This document shows positions 50,099-59,200 of a DNA stretch of 64,000 nucleotides, in pieces. The translations under genes were made by a program, and so were the position numbers. The stretch spans positions 290,800 through 354,799 of the forward strand of contig CAVUEG010000010.1 of NCBI GenBank assembly GCA_963740525.1. The letters run 5' to 3'. Position 1 is the stretch's first letter. Each line of letters begins with the position of its first letter. The notes under the pieces were generated by a model, which was given only the letters and a program-made list of their open reading frames with translations, searched no databases and had not been told where the DNA came from. This stretch comes from CAVUEG01 sp963740525 (GTDB lineage Bacteria > Actinomycetota > Actinomycetes > Propionibacteriales > Nocardioidaceae).

Positions 50099-51516
50099 TG
50101 GCGGACGATTCACCGCGGTCCCCTGCGGGGGCCGACGAGCCCGACGAGGCCGAGACTGCCGACCTTCCTGCCGACCCTGCCGACCCTGCGGAAGACACCG
50201 AGCCCGAGCCCGAGCCCGCGCCACTGCTGGAGCTGCGTGACGGGCTCTCGCCCGTGGTCGACACCCAGGAAGCCCTCGCCGAGGTTGTCGAGCGCTTCCG
50301 GCAGGGCACGGGCCCGGTGGCGATCGATGCCGAGCGCGCGTCCGGCTACCGCTACTCCGCCCGTGCCTACCTGATCCAGCTCCGGCGCGAGGGTTCAGGG
50401 ACCGCGCTGATCGACCCGATCGCCTTCGAGGACCTGCGGGCGCTCAACGAGGCACTCGGCGACGCGGAGTGGATCCTGCACGCAGCCACCCAGGACCTTC
50501 CGTGCCTCACCGAGCTCGGCCTGTACCCACCGTCGCTGTTCGACACCGAGCTCGCCGGCCGGCTGCTCGGCTACCCCCGCGTCGGCCTGGCCACCCTGGT
50601 CGAGACCTTGCTGGGCAGGCGGATGCGCAAGGAGCACTCGGCGGTCGACTGGTCGACTCGTCCGCTGCCCGACCCGTGGCTGGAGTACGCCGCACTCGAC
50701 GTGGAGGTGCTGCTCGAGCTCGCCGAGCTGCTCCGGGCCGAGCTGGAGGAGTCCGGGAAGACGGAGTGGGCCCAGCAGGAGTTCGCGCACGTGATGGCGC
50801 TGGTCCCCCAGCCACGCCGGGACCCGTGGCGTCGCACCTCCGGCATGCACAAGGCTCGGGGCCGCCGCGCGCTGGCCGCGGTCCGCGCGCTCTGGCAGGC
50901 GCGCGACGACATCGCCTCCCAGCGTGACGTGACGCCTGGCCGGATCATCCCCGACTCCGCGATCGTCGAAGCCGCCAACGCCCTTCCGCGTGACCGGACC
51001 AGCCTGCTGAGCACGCGGGGCTTCCGGGGCAGAGGGGCCGAGCGCTACTCCAACCGCTGGGTGGAGGCGCTGCGCGAGGCACGCACGATGCCGGACAACG
51101 AGCTTCCTCGCCTGTCCGCGAGGTACGACGGCCCGCCGCCGCCACGCGCCTGGGCCGACAAGGACCCGGTGGCCGCGGCCCGACTCTCGGCCGCACGAGC
51201 CGCGCTGGCGACCCTGGCCGGGAAGCTGCGGCTCCCGGTCGAGAACCTCCTCCAGCCCGACCACGTCCGCCGGGTGCTGTGGGAGCCGCCGGAGACACGC
51301 GAGCCCGACGCTCTCGAGGCTGCTCTCGCCGACGATCTCCGGGCTCTCGGCTCGCGACCGTGGCAGATCGAGCTGACGATCCCCGTACTCGCCAAGGCGA
51401 TCCTCGACGCCCACGCGGCGGCACTCGAAGCAGCCGAGGCAGCCCGGACGGCAGCCGAGCCAGACCCCGAAGACCCCGAAGACCCGGCCGAACGGGACCA
51501 GCCCGAGCAGGACTGA
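50098..51516 (+). CDS. rnd: Ribonuclease D-like 3'-5' exonuclease with HRDC domain
   Basis: 472 aa. An acidic Pro/Glu/Asp-rich N-terminus (about 1-42) precedes a DEDDy exonuclease. Exo I is V-A-I-D-A-E-R (Asp/Glu near 76-78), Exo II is H-A-A-T-Q-D-L (Asp near 129) and Exo III is Y-A-A-L-D-V (Tyr/Asp near 198-202). An HRDC domain and a second helical domain follow, with another acidic tail. It trims 3' ends of stable RNAs. The TGATG overlap couples it to DUF3000. Confidence 0.9.
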   Translation: MADDSPRSPAGADEPDEAETADLPADPADPAEDTEPEPEPAPLLELRDGLSPVVDTQEALAEVVERFRQGTGPVAIDAERASGYRYSARAYLIQLRREGSGTALIDPIAFEDLRALNEALGDAEWILHAATQDLPCLTELGLYPPSLFDTELAGRLLGYPRVGLATLVETLLGRRMRKEHSAVDWSTRPLPDPWLEYAALDVEVLLELAELLRAELEESGKTEWAQQEFAHVMALVPQPRRDPWRRTSGMHKARGRRALAAVRALWQARDDIASQRDVTPGRIIPDSAIVEAANALPRDRTSLLSTRGFRGRGAERYSNRWVEALREARTMPDNELPRLSARYDGPPPPRAWADKDPVAAARLSAARAALATLAGKLRLPVENLLQPDHVRRVLWEPPETREPDALEAALADDLRALGSRPWQIELTIPVLAKAILDAHAAALEAAEAARTAAEPDPEDPEDPAERDQPEQD

Positions 51517-51537
51517 GCGGCCTGTGCAGCCAGGGGA

Positions 51538-52908
51538 TCAGGAGCTGGGGCTCGGCGAGCTCGGCAGTCCTTCGGCGAAGATCCGTGCGGACACCGCGTC
51601 GATCCTGGCCAGCATGGTCTCCAGGTCGATCACCCGATCGACCAGCAGCCCCTGGATCAGCGGCCCGGTGACCGCCACCACCTCGGGCCACTCCGCGCTA
51701 ATCGGCGGCGCGGAGGAGTTGTTGGCCGCGGCGTCGAAGACCAGGCTGTGGACCGGGACCGAGCCCGGCGGCGTGAAGGCGCCCGAGTGGGTGACGTGGA
51801 CGTTCGAGGGCACGACGTACCCCGTCTGGGCGAGCGTCGATGCGCCCTTGTTGCCGACGACGTAGGCGATGAAGGCGGCAGCCGCCTCCGTTCGCGTGGT
51901 CGAGGCGCTCAGGCACAGACCGGTCACCGAGGCGATCGACCGCGGGTCACCGAACCTCGGCAGCGGCAGCAGGTCGAACGTGGGACCACCCGACGCCCCG
52001 AGCACAGGCGTGAGTGAGCGGTTCCCCACGATCATCGCCAGCCGTCCGTTCCGGAACTGCTGCACAGCGGCCTCGCGTTGCACCCCGGAGGCCGCGAGAC
52101 TCAGCCGCGGGTTGCGCAACACCGCGAGGAGCTGCTCCACGGTGCCGGTGGCCTTGGCCAACGTGAGCGAGGTCGGACGCTCCGTGTCGTCGACGAGCTG
52201 GTTGCCGGCAGACCACAGGAACGGCGCGATCCCGGCGAGGTCCGGGTTGACCCACACCCCGCGCACTGCGTCGGTCGACGAGCGGCGTACCACCTGGGCG
52301 AACGTCTCCCAGTCCCACATGCCCGCCACGGACCGTGGGTCCACGCCGCCGGGGAAGGCGCGGCCCAGGTCGACCAGCGCGGGGTTGTAGTACACGACGT
52401 CGGCGGACACGTCGGTCGGCATGCACTGGAGGCGCGACTGGTCGCTGAACCCCTGCAGTCCCTCGCGGTAGTAGCCGTCGCCGAAGTCGATCCGCCGCTG
52501 GCTGAGAAGCTCGTCGACGGGCTGGATCGTCTGCTCCGTCATGAGGGCTGGCAGGTCCTCGCGGTCGGCGACGAACACGTCCGGCGTCGCGCCACGCGCC
52601 TGCCACGCGTCAAGCCTCTCAAGAGCCCGTTCATGGCTGGAGGACACCCGGACATCGACGTGCACCCGGGGGTGCACGCTCTCGTAGTCGCGCGCGATGC
52701 TGCGGTACGCCGCCACGAGCACCGGCTCGCCGTACACCGCGAAGGTCAGGGAAACCGGACCCTTCGAGCCCGCCGAGGAGGTCGCACCCCCCACGGGCGT
52801 CGGCGGGGCGGCCGGCGAGCCCCCACCGCTCGTGCACCCGGCCAGGACGGTCGCCACGGCCAGCACGCAGGCCGTCGCCACTGCGCGACGCACGGCACGA
52901 ACTGGCAC
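51538..52908 (-). CDS. Extracellular solute-binding lipoprotein (family 1)
   Basis: About 456 aa. The signal peptide ends V-L-A-G-C (Cys25), then a Gly/Ser/Pro linker. The body resembles sugar-type ABC solute-binding proteins: L-T-F-A-V-Y-G-E-P near the start, D-V-F-V-A-D, V-Y-Y-N-P-A-L and W-D-W-E-T-F-A-Q-V. No ABC permease or ATPase gene is adjacent, so this is an orphan receptor. GTG at 52908 follows GGAG by 5 nt; longer in-frame versions upstream overlap the divergent lipoprotein gene and are unlikely. Confidence 0.85.
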   Translation of the reverse strand: MPVRAVRRAVATACVLAVATVLAGCTSGGGSPAAPPTPVGGATSSAGSKGPVSLTFAVYGEPVLVAAYRSIARDYESVHPRVHVDVRVSSSHERALERLDAWQARGATPDVFVADREDLPALMTEQTIQPVDELLSQRRIDFGDGYYREGLQGFSDQSRLQCMPTDVSADVVYYNPALVDLGRAFPGGVDPRSVAGMWDWETFAQVVRRSSTDAVRGVWVNPDLAGIAPFLWSAGNQLVDDTERPTSLTLAKATGTVEQLLAVLRNPRLSLAASGVQREAAVQQFRNGRLAMIVGNRSLTPVLGASGGPTFDLLPLPRFGDPRSIASVTGLCLSASTTRTEAAAAFIAYVVGNKGASTLAQTGYVVPSNVHVTHSGAFTPPGSVPVHSLVFDAAANNSSAPPISAEWPEVVAVTGPLIQGLLVDRVIDLETMLARIDAVSARIFAEGLPSSPSPSS

Positions 52909-53014
52909 TGGGGCTCCGATGAGCAGATGAACGGGAAGGGCGGAAGGCACAGGATATCGGGACACGCGCCACAGCCACGCGCTGCGCCGACGTCGGCGAC
53001 CTAGGCTGACCAGC

Positions 53015-53782
53015 ATGCCTCGCACCCGCCGCATCCTGTCCCGTCTCCTGCTCGTGGCCGGCCTGCTCGCCGCGTCCGGATGCCTGGGCGACGCCACCAA
53101 GGAGACCGAGGCCGCGGGTTCGTCCAAGCCACGCAAACACGCTCCCGCGAAGGCGAAGCCGAGCCCCTCCGGCTCAGGCCAGGCGACCGGGGACGAGTCC
53201 GCCGCACCGGCGGCTGAGGAGCTGCCCGCGGCCAGTGGAACCGGCCTCGTCACCCTGCTGCTGAGCGACACCGAGCTTCCCGGCTTCAACGAGAGGTTCA
53301 CCTGGCGCGAGGCCGGCACCGGTTCCGAGGACGACCCGGTCGGGGTCTGCCAGAGGTTCCCCATGGAGACCATCGGGGCGATGAAGGCCACCATCCGCCG
53401 CTTCGACTCCCCCGACAGCGCCAGCGCCCACGCCACCCAGGTCGTCGCACGCTTCCCGGACGCGAAGACGGCGCAGCGCGCGACCGCCACCCTGCGCGGC
53501 TGGCACGACCAGTGCGCCGACCGGCTGATGGACTATGACACCGCCGACGTGGGCGACCTCGCCGGGGTGACGGTGCCGCACGGCGAGGCCAGGTGGTACC
53601 TCACGGCGTACGGACCGGCCAGGGGCGAGCGGGACGCCGGCTACCTCGAGTCTCTGGGGATCTTGAAGTACCACCGGATGCTCACCGTCATCGAGATGAC
53701 GCTGGTGGGCGAGGACTTCAACTACGAGGGAGCAACGCCCGTCGAGACCGCGCTGAGCCGGGTCTCGGAGCGACTCGGCTGA
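53015..53782 (+). CDS. Putative lipoprotein, 255 aa
   Basis: The signal peptide ends L-A-A-S-G-C (Cys23), then a Lys/Pro/Ser linker (K-P-R-K-H-A-P-A-K-A-K-P-S-P). The globular part has Y-L-T-A-Y-G-P and paired cysteines (V-C-Q-R, D-Q-C-A). It resembles actinobacterial sensor-like lipoproteins but I cannot name a family. TAGGCT is 7 nt before the ATG (leaderless). Divergent from the solute-binding protein gene. Confidence 0.75.
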   Translation: MPRTRRILSRLLLVAGLLAASGCLGDATKETEAAGSSKPRKHAPAKAKPSPSGSGQATGDESAAPAAEELPAASGTGLVTLLLSDTELPGFNERFTWREAGTGSEDDPVGVCQRFPMETIGAMKATIRRFDSPDSASAHATQVVARFPDAKTAQRATATLRGWHDQCADRLMDYDTADVGDLAGVTVPHGEARWYLTAYGPARGERDAGYLESLGILKYHRMLTVIEMTLVGEDFNYEGATPVETALSRVSERLG

Positions 53783-53809
53783 GAACTTGAACCTTGCCGT
53801 ACCTCGAGG

Positions 53810-54679
53810 TCACCCGGTGGCGTCGAGCGTCTTGAGCTCCGCGTCGGTCAGCTCGAGGTCGAGCGCCTTGACCGAGTCGCGGATGGACTCGGGACGGCTG
53901 GCACCCGGGATCGGGATCACCACGGGTGACTTGGCGAGCTCCCAGGCCAGGCACACCTGCTGGGGGCTCGCGTCGTGCGAGCGGGCGACCTCGGCGAAGG
54001 CCGAGAACTTCTCACCCAGGTCCCCCGCCCCGCGCATCCCTCCCAGCGGGCTCCACGGCAGGAACGCGATGCCGAGCTCGGCACACAGCTCGAGCTCGGG
54101 CTCGGAGCTGCGAAAACTCGGGGAGAACTGGTTCTGCACGGCCACCAGGGCGTCGCCGAGGATCTCGTACGCCGTCCGGATCTGGTCCGGGTTGGCGTTC
54201 GAGATGCCGACGGTGCGCACCTTGCCCTCGTCGTGGAGCTCCTTGAAGAAGCCCATCGTGTCGGCGTAGTCGACCTCCGGGTCCGGCCGGTGGTGCTGGT
54301 AGAGATCGATCGCGTCGGTGCCCAGCCGGCGAAGTGAGCCCTCCACCGCCTCGCGGATCCACGCTCGGCTGCCATCGGTCCCCCAGTCGGCACCGTCGCG
54401 GGTCATCCCGCCCTTGGTCGCGACGAGCACGTCGCCGCTCCCGTCGTACGACGCCAGCGCGCGGGCGATCAGCTCCTCGTTGTGACCCAGCGGCCGGTCG
54501 TCCGGGGTGTAGACGTCGGCTGTGTCGATGAAGTTGATGCCCGCGTCGAGGGCGGCGTGGATGGTGTCGATGCCGCGCTGCTCGTCGTTCGTCTTGCGCA
54601 CGGACATCGGCATCCCGCCGAGGCCGAGGGCGCTCACCTGGAACTCGCCGATCTTTCGGGTCTTCGAAGTCTCAGTCAT
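53810..54679 (-). CDS. Aldo/keto reductase
   Basis: 289 aa NADPH-dependent oxidoreductase with a TIM barrel. The catalytic tetrad is visible as D-T-A-D-V-Y (Asp, Tyr), V-A-T-K-G (Lys) and Q-H-H-R-P (His). The cofactor loop I-P-I-P-G-A-S-R-P-E-S is present near the C-terminus. Physiological substrate unknown. The ATG at 54679 is preceded by TAGGGT at 7 nt (leaderless), divergent from the next gene. Confidence 0.9.
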   Translation of the reverse strand: MTETSKTRKIGEFQVSALGLGGMPMSVRKTNDEQRGIDTIHAALDAGINFIDTADVYTPDDRPLGHNEELIARALASYDGSGDVLVATKGGMTRDGADWGTDGSRAWIREAVEGSLRRLGTDAIDLYQHHRPDPEVDYADTMGFFKELHDEGKVRTVGISNANPDQIRTAYEILGDALVAVQNQFSPSFRSSEPELELCAELGIAFLPWSPLGGMRGAGDLGEKFSAFAEVARSHDASPQQVCLAWELAKSPVVIPIPGASRPESIRDSVKALDLELTDAELKTLDATG

Positions 54680-54718
54680 GCGCTCCACCCTAGGAGGTGG
54701 GTCCTAGAGTGGTTTGCG

Positions 54719-55324
54719 ATGGAGGATGAACCCAGGCACCACCGCCCCGCCCTGCCGGGAGCCGGCCTGTTCGAGTCACAGGCCGGCGACATCGACCCGT
54801 CCGCACACCGTGAGGCCGCTGACCGCGTTGCGACGCTCCTGGTCCGCGGCGCGCACGGCACCGAGGACGAGCAGGTCGTGGCCAGGGTGATCACGCTGGC
54901 CGACACCGAGGGCCTCGAGGCGCTCGCCGACCTGTGGGCGTCGGCGCCGGCGAACTCGCTCGCCGGCAGCCTGTGGCGGCTCTACCTGCTCCGCGCCTGG
55001 GTGTACGCCGACCCTCAGGGCGCCGCCCGCGAGTTCGACCTCGGTCGTCGTCATGCGCCGGTGCAGGAGGCCATCGCCGGCGTCAGCGAGCCCCCCGGAG
55101 TCGACGAGGTGAGGCACCTGGTGGATGCCGTGCTCCGCGGCGTGGTGCAGGGCGACTTCGCCGACACGCTGTTCCGGGCCTCTGCCTTCGCCCGGGTGGC
55201 GGCGGTGGGACGCAGCGGGCTGGCCGCCGACCACTCCTCGGACCTGTCGGCCTCGCGGCTGCTCGGCATGGCCGACCAGCTGGAGCAGGCGGGCCGCCTC
55301 GAACTCGCCGGGGACCTCAGCTGA
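54719..55324 (+). CDS. Conserved hypothetical helical protein
   Basis: 201 aa, mostly helical and acidic: A-A-D-R-V-A-T-L-L-V-R-G near residue 40, S-L-W-R-L-Y-L-L-R-A-W-V-Y near 85, and L-R-G-V-V-Q-G-D-F-A-D-T-L-F-R near 145. No motif I recognise. TAGAGT lies 8 nt before the ATG (leaderless). It is followed 35 nt later by the candidate structured RNA. Confidence 0.75.
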   Translation: MEDEPRHHRPALPGAGLFESQAGDIDPSAHREAADRVATLLVRGAHGTEDEQVVARVITLADTEGLEALADLWASAPANSLAGSLWRLYLLRAWVYADPQGAAREFDLGRRHAPVQEAIAGVSEPPGVDEVRHLVDAVLRGVVQGDFADTLFRASAFARVAAVGRSGLAADHSSDLSASRLLGMADQLEQAGRLELAGDLS

Positions 55325-55347
55325 CCCCAGGCCGAGGACCGGCCTTG

Positions 55348-55353
55348 TAGACT
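55348..55353 (+). promoter_or_regulatory. -10 hexamer of the candidate RNA gene
   Basis: TAGACT within TTGTAGACT, 7 nt upstream of 55360 where the RNA's closing stem begins. No convincing -35 is seen; a GGCC...GGCC dyad (about 55331-55344) occupies that zone. Confidence 0.5.
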
Positions 55354-55359
55354 TCTGGC

Positions 55360-55442
55360 TGTGCCGGGCCGCGGCAGCCCCGGGTCCCACAATTAGCCGC
55401 TTCGAGCGGCCACGCGCCGTGAGGCGCTCCCGGCCCGGCACA
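55360..55442 (+). ncRNA. Candidate structured non-coding RNA
   Basis: A perfect 12-bp stem, TGTGCCGGGCCG (55360-55371) with CGGCCCGGCACA (55431-55442), closes a 59-nt interior. The interior holds two clean hairpins: GCCGC-TTCGA-GCGGC (55396-55410) and GCGCC-GTGA-GGCGC (55414-55427), plus a C-rich single strand. Its 5' end is 7 nt from a -10 hexamer, and a terminator-like hairpin follows at 55464. There is no coding frame, SRP GNRA-type motif, or tRNA geometry. I do not recognise the family. Downstream gene orientation excludes a riboswitch for it. Confidence 0.6.
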
Positions 55443-55463
55443 CCAACTTCCAGGCTCCAGTGA

Positions 55464-55481
55464 GCCTCCAGCCCTGGAGGC
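55464..55481 (+). terminator. Terminator-like hairpin after the candidate RNA
   Basis: GCCTCCA / TGGAGGC (7 bp) with GCCC loop, 22 nt after the RNA's closing stem. No T-tract. A further hairpin (GGGCC..GGCCT) lies near 55496-55512 at the end of the convergent gene. Confidence 0.5.
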
Positions 55482-55504
55482 CTCGGCAGCCCCGCCGGGC
55501 CCTG

Positions 55505-56125
55505 TCAGGCCTGGCTGCGTTTGCCGGTGCCGGACCGACGGGTGTGGATCACCCAGCCGCTCCAGGTGTCGACCTCGGCGCTGTGGTTGTGCGGGTTGTC
55601 GGTGTAGAAGTTCGAGTCGTCGTCGGCCCACCAGCTCAGGACACGGGCCCGCACCCGGTGCGGGTCGCCGAGGCATCCGCGAGGGACCTGCACGGTGACC
55701 GTCTCATGCGCGTAGTCGATCGCGTGCTCGGCGCCGCAGCGCGCCTCGGTGCCGTTGGGGTGGAAGGCGCGCATGGTCCCCCTCCAGTGTCCGGGCGAGG
55801 TCTCCAGGACGAACTCGAGCTGCTTGCCGGCCCGGTTCGCCACGATCAGGTCGTAGGCGGCGTACTGGCCCTTGCGGCGCAGCGACGCATACACGCTGCG
55901 CACCGTGACCGTCTTGCCCCGATGGGTGACTCGCGTCCGCAGCACGTCGCCCGCACTCACGGTCGGGGCCGGCACCCACGGGTCGGTGACCTGGTGCTTG
56001 TAGACGTCCGACGCCCCGTCGCGCAGCAGGGTGCTCTCCGCCGTCGCGGGTCCGGTCAGCACGGCCGAGACCAGCAGGGTGGGTACGCCGACCAGGGTTA
56101 CCAGCGCGGTCGTGATGCGTCGCAA
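55505..56125 (-). CDS. Secreted protein of unknown function
   Basis: About 206 aa with a signal peptide (R-R-I-T-T-A-L-V-T-L-V-G-V-P-T-L-L-V-S-A ... P-A-T-A-E-S, cleavage near residue 31). The mature domain is beta-rich with two cysteines (E-A-R-C-G-A and P-R-G-C-L-G) and a D-D-D-S-N-F-Y-T-D-N patch. A TTG codon at 56125 is the start, because GAGGAGG lies 5 nt upstream and no ATG/GTG fits the signal peptide. Not recognised. Confidence 0.72.
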   Translation of the reverse strand: MRRITTALVTLVGVPTLLVSAVLTGPATAESTLLRDGASDVYKHQVTDPWVPAPTVSAGDVLRTRVTHRGKTVTVRSVYASLRRKGQYAAYDLIVANRAGKQLEFVLETSPGHWRGTMRAFHPNGTEARCGAEHAIDYAHETVTVQVPRGCLGDPHRVRARVLSWWADDDSNFYTDNPHNHSAEVDTWSGWVIHTRRSGTGKRSQA

Positions 56126-56219
56126 CGAAACCTCCTCGAAAGCGGCCCGGCCCGTGCGCCGGAACCCGCTGGGGACCACCCTAGGCCAGCGCGAACGCGC
56201 CGTCGGTCGCTTCCGCGGG

Positions 56220-59200
56220 TCAGCCGTCGAGGAGCCGGCGGATCCGGCTGTCCGAGACCGGCGTCGGAGTACCGAGCTGCTGGGCCCACAGGCTGACGCG
56301 GTACTCCTCGAGCATCCAGCGCACCCGGCGCAAGGTGGCATCCGGCGGACGACCTTCGGGCAGAGCCTCGACACGGTGCAGGTATGCCTGCTGCACCGCC
56401 GAGAGCTGGTCCATGAGCTGCCGGTCGCGGCCGATCCCGCTCGCCAGCTTCTCCAGGCGCACGTCGACGGCCCGTAGGTAGCGCGGCATCTGGCGCACGG
56501 CGTGAACCCCTGCCTCCGCCACGAAACCCCGGTGCACCAGCCGTCCTACCTGAGCCTTCATGTCGGCCAGGGCGGGCAGCATCGGCAGGTCGGCGCGGCC
56601 GCTGAGCCGCCGGTCGGTCTCCCGCCACGCCGCGAGCACCCGCATCACGTCGGCGACGACAGCCGAGGTGGTCTCGGTGAGCCCGGGCCTGACGGCGGCC
56701 ACCAGGGAGTCGAAGCCGGCCTCGTCCCAGACCGGCCCTCCGGCGCGGTCCATCAGGTCGTCGGTGGCGGCGAGCACGCAGTCGTCGATCAGGTCGGCCA
56801 CGGAGGCGTACGGCGACGCCGCGAGCGAGAGCTTGTCGGTGTTGTCGAGCCGGTCGAGCACCGCCTTGACCGGCGAGGGCCCACTCATCACGGCCAGCAC
56901 CACCAGCCGTCGTACGCCCAGACGGTGGGCGGCCTCCTGCTCGGCCTCCGACCCGAGCACCTGCTGCCCGACCGACCGACCCTCGTCGACGAGGGCAGGG
57001 AAGCCGCGGACCTCATGCCCGGCGCGCGCCCGCGTGAACGACCGCTCGATCGTGCCGAACGTCCACGTGGTCTGGCCGCTCGCCGTCATCCCGGCATCGC
57101 TGGCCACCTCCGCGATCGCGGCGGCGAACGTCGGTCGCAGCGGCTCCTTGAGCGTGTCGAGGTCCTTGCCCCGGGCGACTTCGCCCCCGCGGTCGTCGAC
57201 CACCCGGAAGGTCGGTGTGAGGTGAGGAGGGACCTTCGCGAGATCCCAAGCCTCGCGCGGGACGTGTACGCCGGTCGTGGCGCGCAGGTGCCGCTCGAGG
57301 GCGTCGAGCAGCGGTTCCTCTCCGGCGGGGACCGCCGCGAGGAACGCACGCGCATGGTTCGGTGCCGGGACGAAGTTGACCCGGAGGTGCTTGGGCAGGG
57401 AGCGGATCAGTGCGACCACGAGGTCCTCGCGAAGCCCTGGAACCAGCCACGAGAAGTTGTCGTCGACGCGGTTCAACGTCGCGACCGGCACCTCGATCGT
57501 CAGCCCGTCGTCCTCGGCTCCTGGCTCGAAGTGGTAGCGGATCGGGAGGCTCAGGTCACCCTCTCGCCAGTGCTCGGGGAAGTCGGCCTCGATGCCCTCG
57601 CCCACCGTGTCGTTGCGGAGCATGTCGCGGTCGAAGGTGAGCAGCTCGGGCTGCTCCTGCCGGGTCCGCTTCCACCAGGTGTCGAAGTGCGCCCCGGAGA
57701 CCACCTCGGCGCCGACGCGGCCGTCGTAGAAGTCGAAGAGGGTGTGCTCGTCGACGAGGATGTCGCGTCGCCTGGCACGTTGCTCGAGCTCCTCGACCTC
57801 CTCGAGCAGAGCCCGGTTGGCCGCGAAGAACCGGTGGCGTGTCGACCACTCGCCGTAGACCAGGGCGTGCCGGATGAAGAGCTCGCGGGCCAGCGCCGGG
57901 TCGACGGTGCCGTAGTTGACCAGCCGGTCGGCGACCAGCGGGACGCCGTACAGCGTGACCCGCTCGTAGGCCATCACCCCCGCCCGCTTCTTCGACCAGT
58001 GCGGCTCGGACCAGGTCCGCTTCACCAGGTGGCTGCCGAGCCTCTCGGCCCACTCGGGGTTGATCGCGGCGTTCTGACGCCCCCACAGGCGCGTGGTCTC
58101 CACGAGCTCGGCGGCCATCAGGTACGCCGGCTGCTTGCGGAACAGCGCCGATCCGGGGAAGACCGCGAACCGGCTGTTGCGAGCCCCCAGGTAGTCGCGC
58201 TTCTCGGGGTCGCGGAGCCCGATGTGCGAGAGCAGTCCGGAGAGCAGGGCCTGGTGGATGCCGTCGGCGTCCCAGGCCTGCTCGGAGTCGGCCGGCGCCG
58301 GCGTCCTCTTCATGTCGAGCTTGAGCTGTTTGGCGACCTGTCGCAGCTGCGACTCGAAGTCCTGCCACTCGCGCACCCGCACGTAGTTGAGGAACTCCTT
58401 GCGGCACAGCCGCCGGAACGCGCTCGACCCGAGCTCGCGCTGCTGGGTCCGGAGATGACGCCACAGGTTCAGCCAGGTGAGGAAGTCCGATGTGGGGTCC
58501 TTGAACCTCGCGTGCAGCTGGTCGGCCTGCGCCTGGACCTCGACCGGTCGCTCGCGCGGGTCCTGGATCGACAGCGCGGCGGCGATCACGAGCACCTCAC
58601 GCACGCAGCCGAGGCGTTCTGCCTCGATCACCATGCGCCCCAGCCTGGGGTCGATCGGGAGCCTGGCGAGCTGGCGACCGATCGGCGTCAGCTGCGGCCG
58701 CGTCTGGGTCGTCTGCAGCGCGCCGAGCTCCTCGAGCAGCTGGATCCCGGCCTTGACGTTGCGAGAGTCGGGCGGCTCGACGAACGGGAAGTCCGCGACC
58801 TCTCCGAGCCCGAGCGAGGTCATCTGGAGGATGACGCTGGCCAGGTTGGTGCGCAGGATCTCAGGCTCCGTGAACTCCGGCCGGCCCTCGAAGTCCTCCT
58901 GTGAGTAGAGCCGGATGCAGACCCCCGCCTCGACGCGGCCGCAGCGGCCCTGGCGCTGGTTCGCCGACGCCTGGCTGATCGGCTCGATCGGCAGCCTCTG
59001 CACCTTGGTCCGGGCGGAGTAGCGGCTGATCCTGGCGACACCGGTGTCCACGACGTACCGGATGCCGGGCACGGTCAACGACGTCTCGGCCACGTTCGTC
59101 GCGAGCACCACGCGCCGCCGGGAGTGCCTCTCGAAGACCCGGTGCTGCTCCGCGCTGGACAGCCGCGCATAGAGGGGCACGACGTCGAGCCCGAACGAGC

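Noticed and set aside
52909..53490. Long N-terminal extension of the solute-binding protein
   Set aside because: It overlaps the divergent lipoprotein gene, has shadow-frame composition, and the signal peptide with its GGAG site starts at 52908.
55360..55442. Bacterial SRP RNA, tRNA or tmRNA
   Set aside because: No SRP tetraloop/asymmetric-loop motif, no 7-bp acceptor or T arm, and no tmRNA tag frame.
56502..58904. Long plus-strand frame of 800 codons opposite hrpA
   Set aside because: It is the GC-rich shadow of hrpA: Arg/Gly/Val-heavy, no ribosome site, no recognisable motif.
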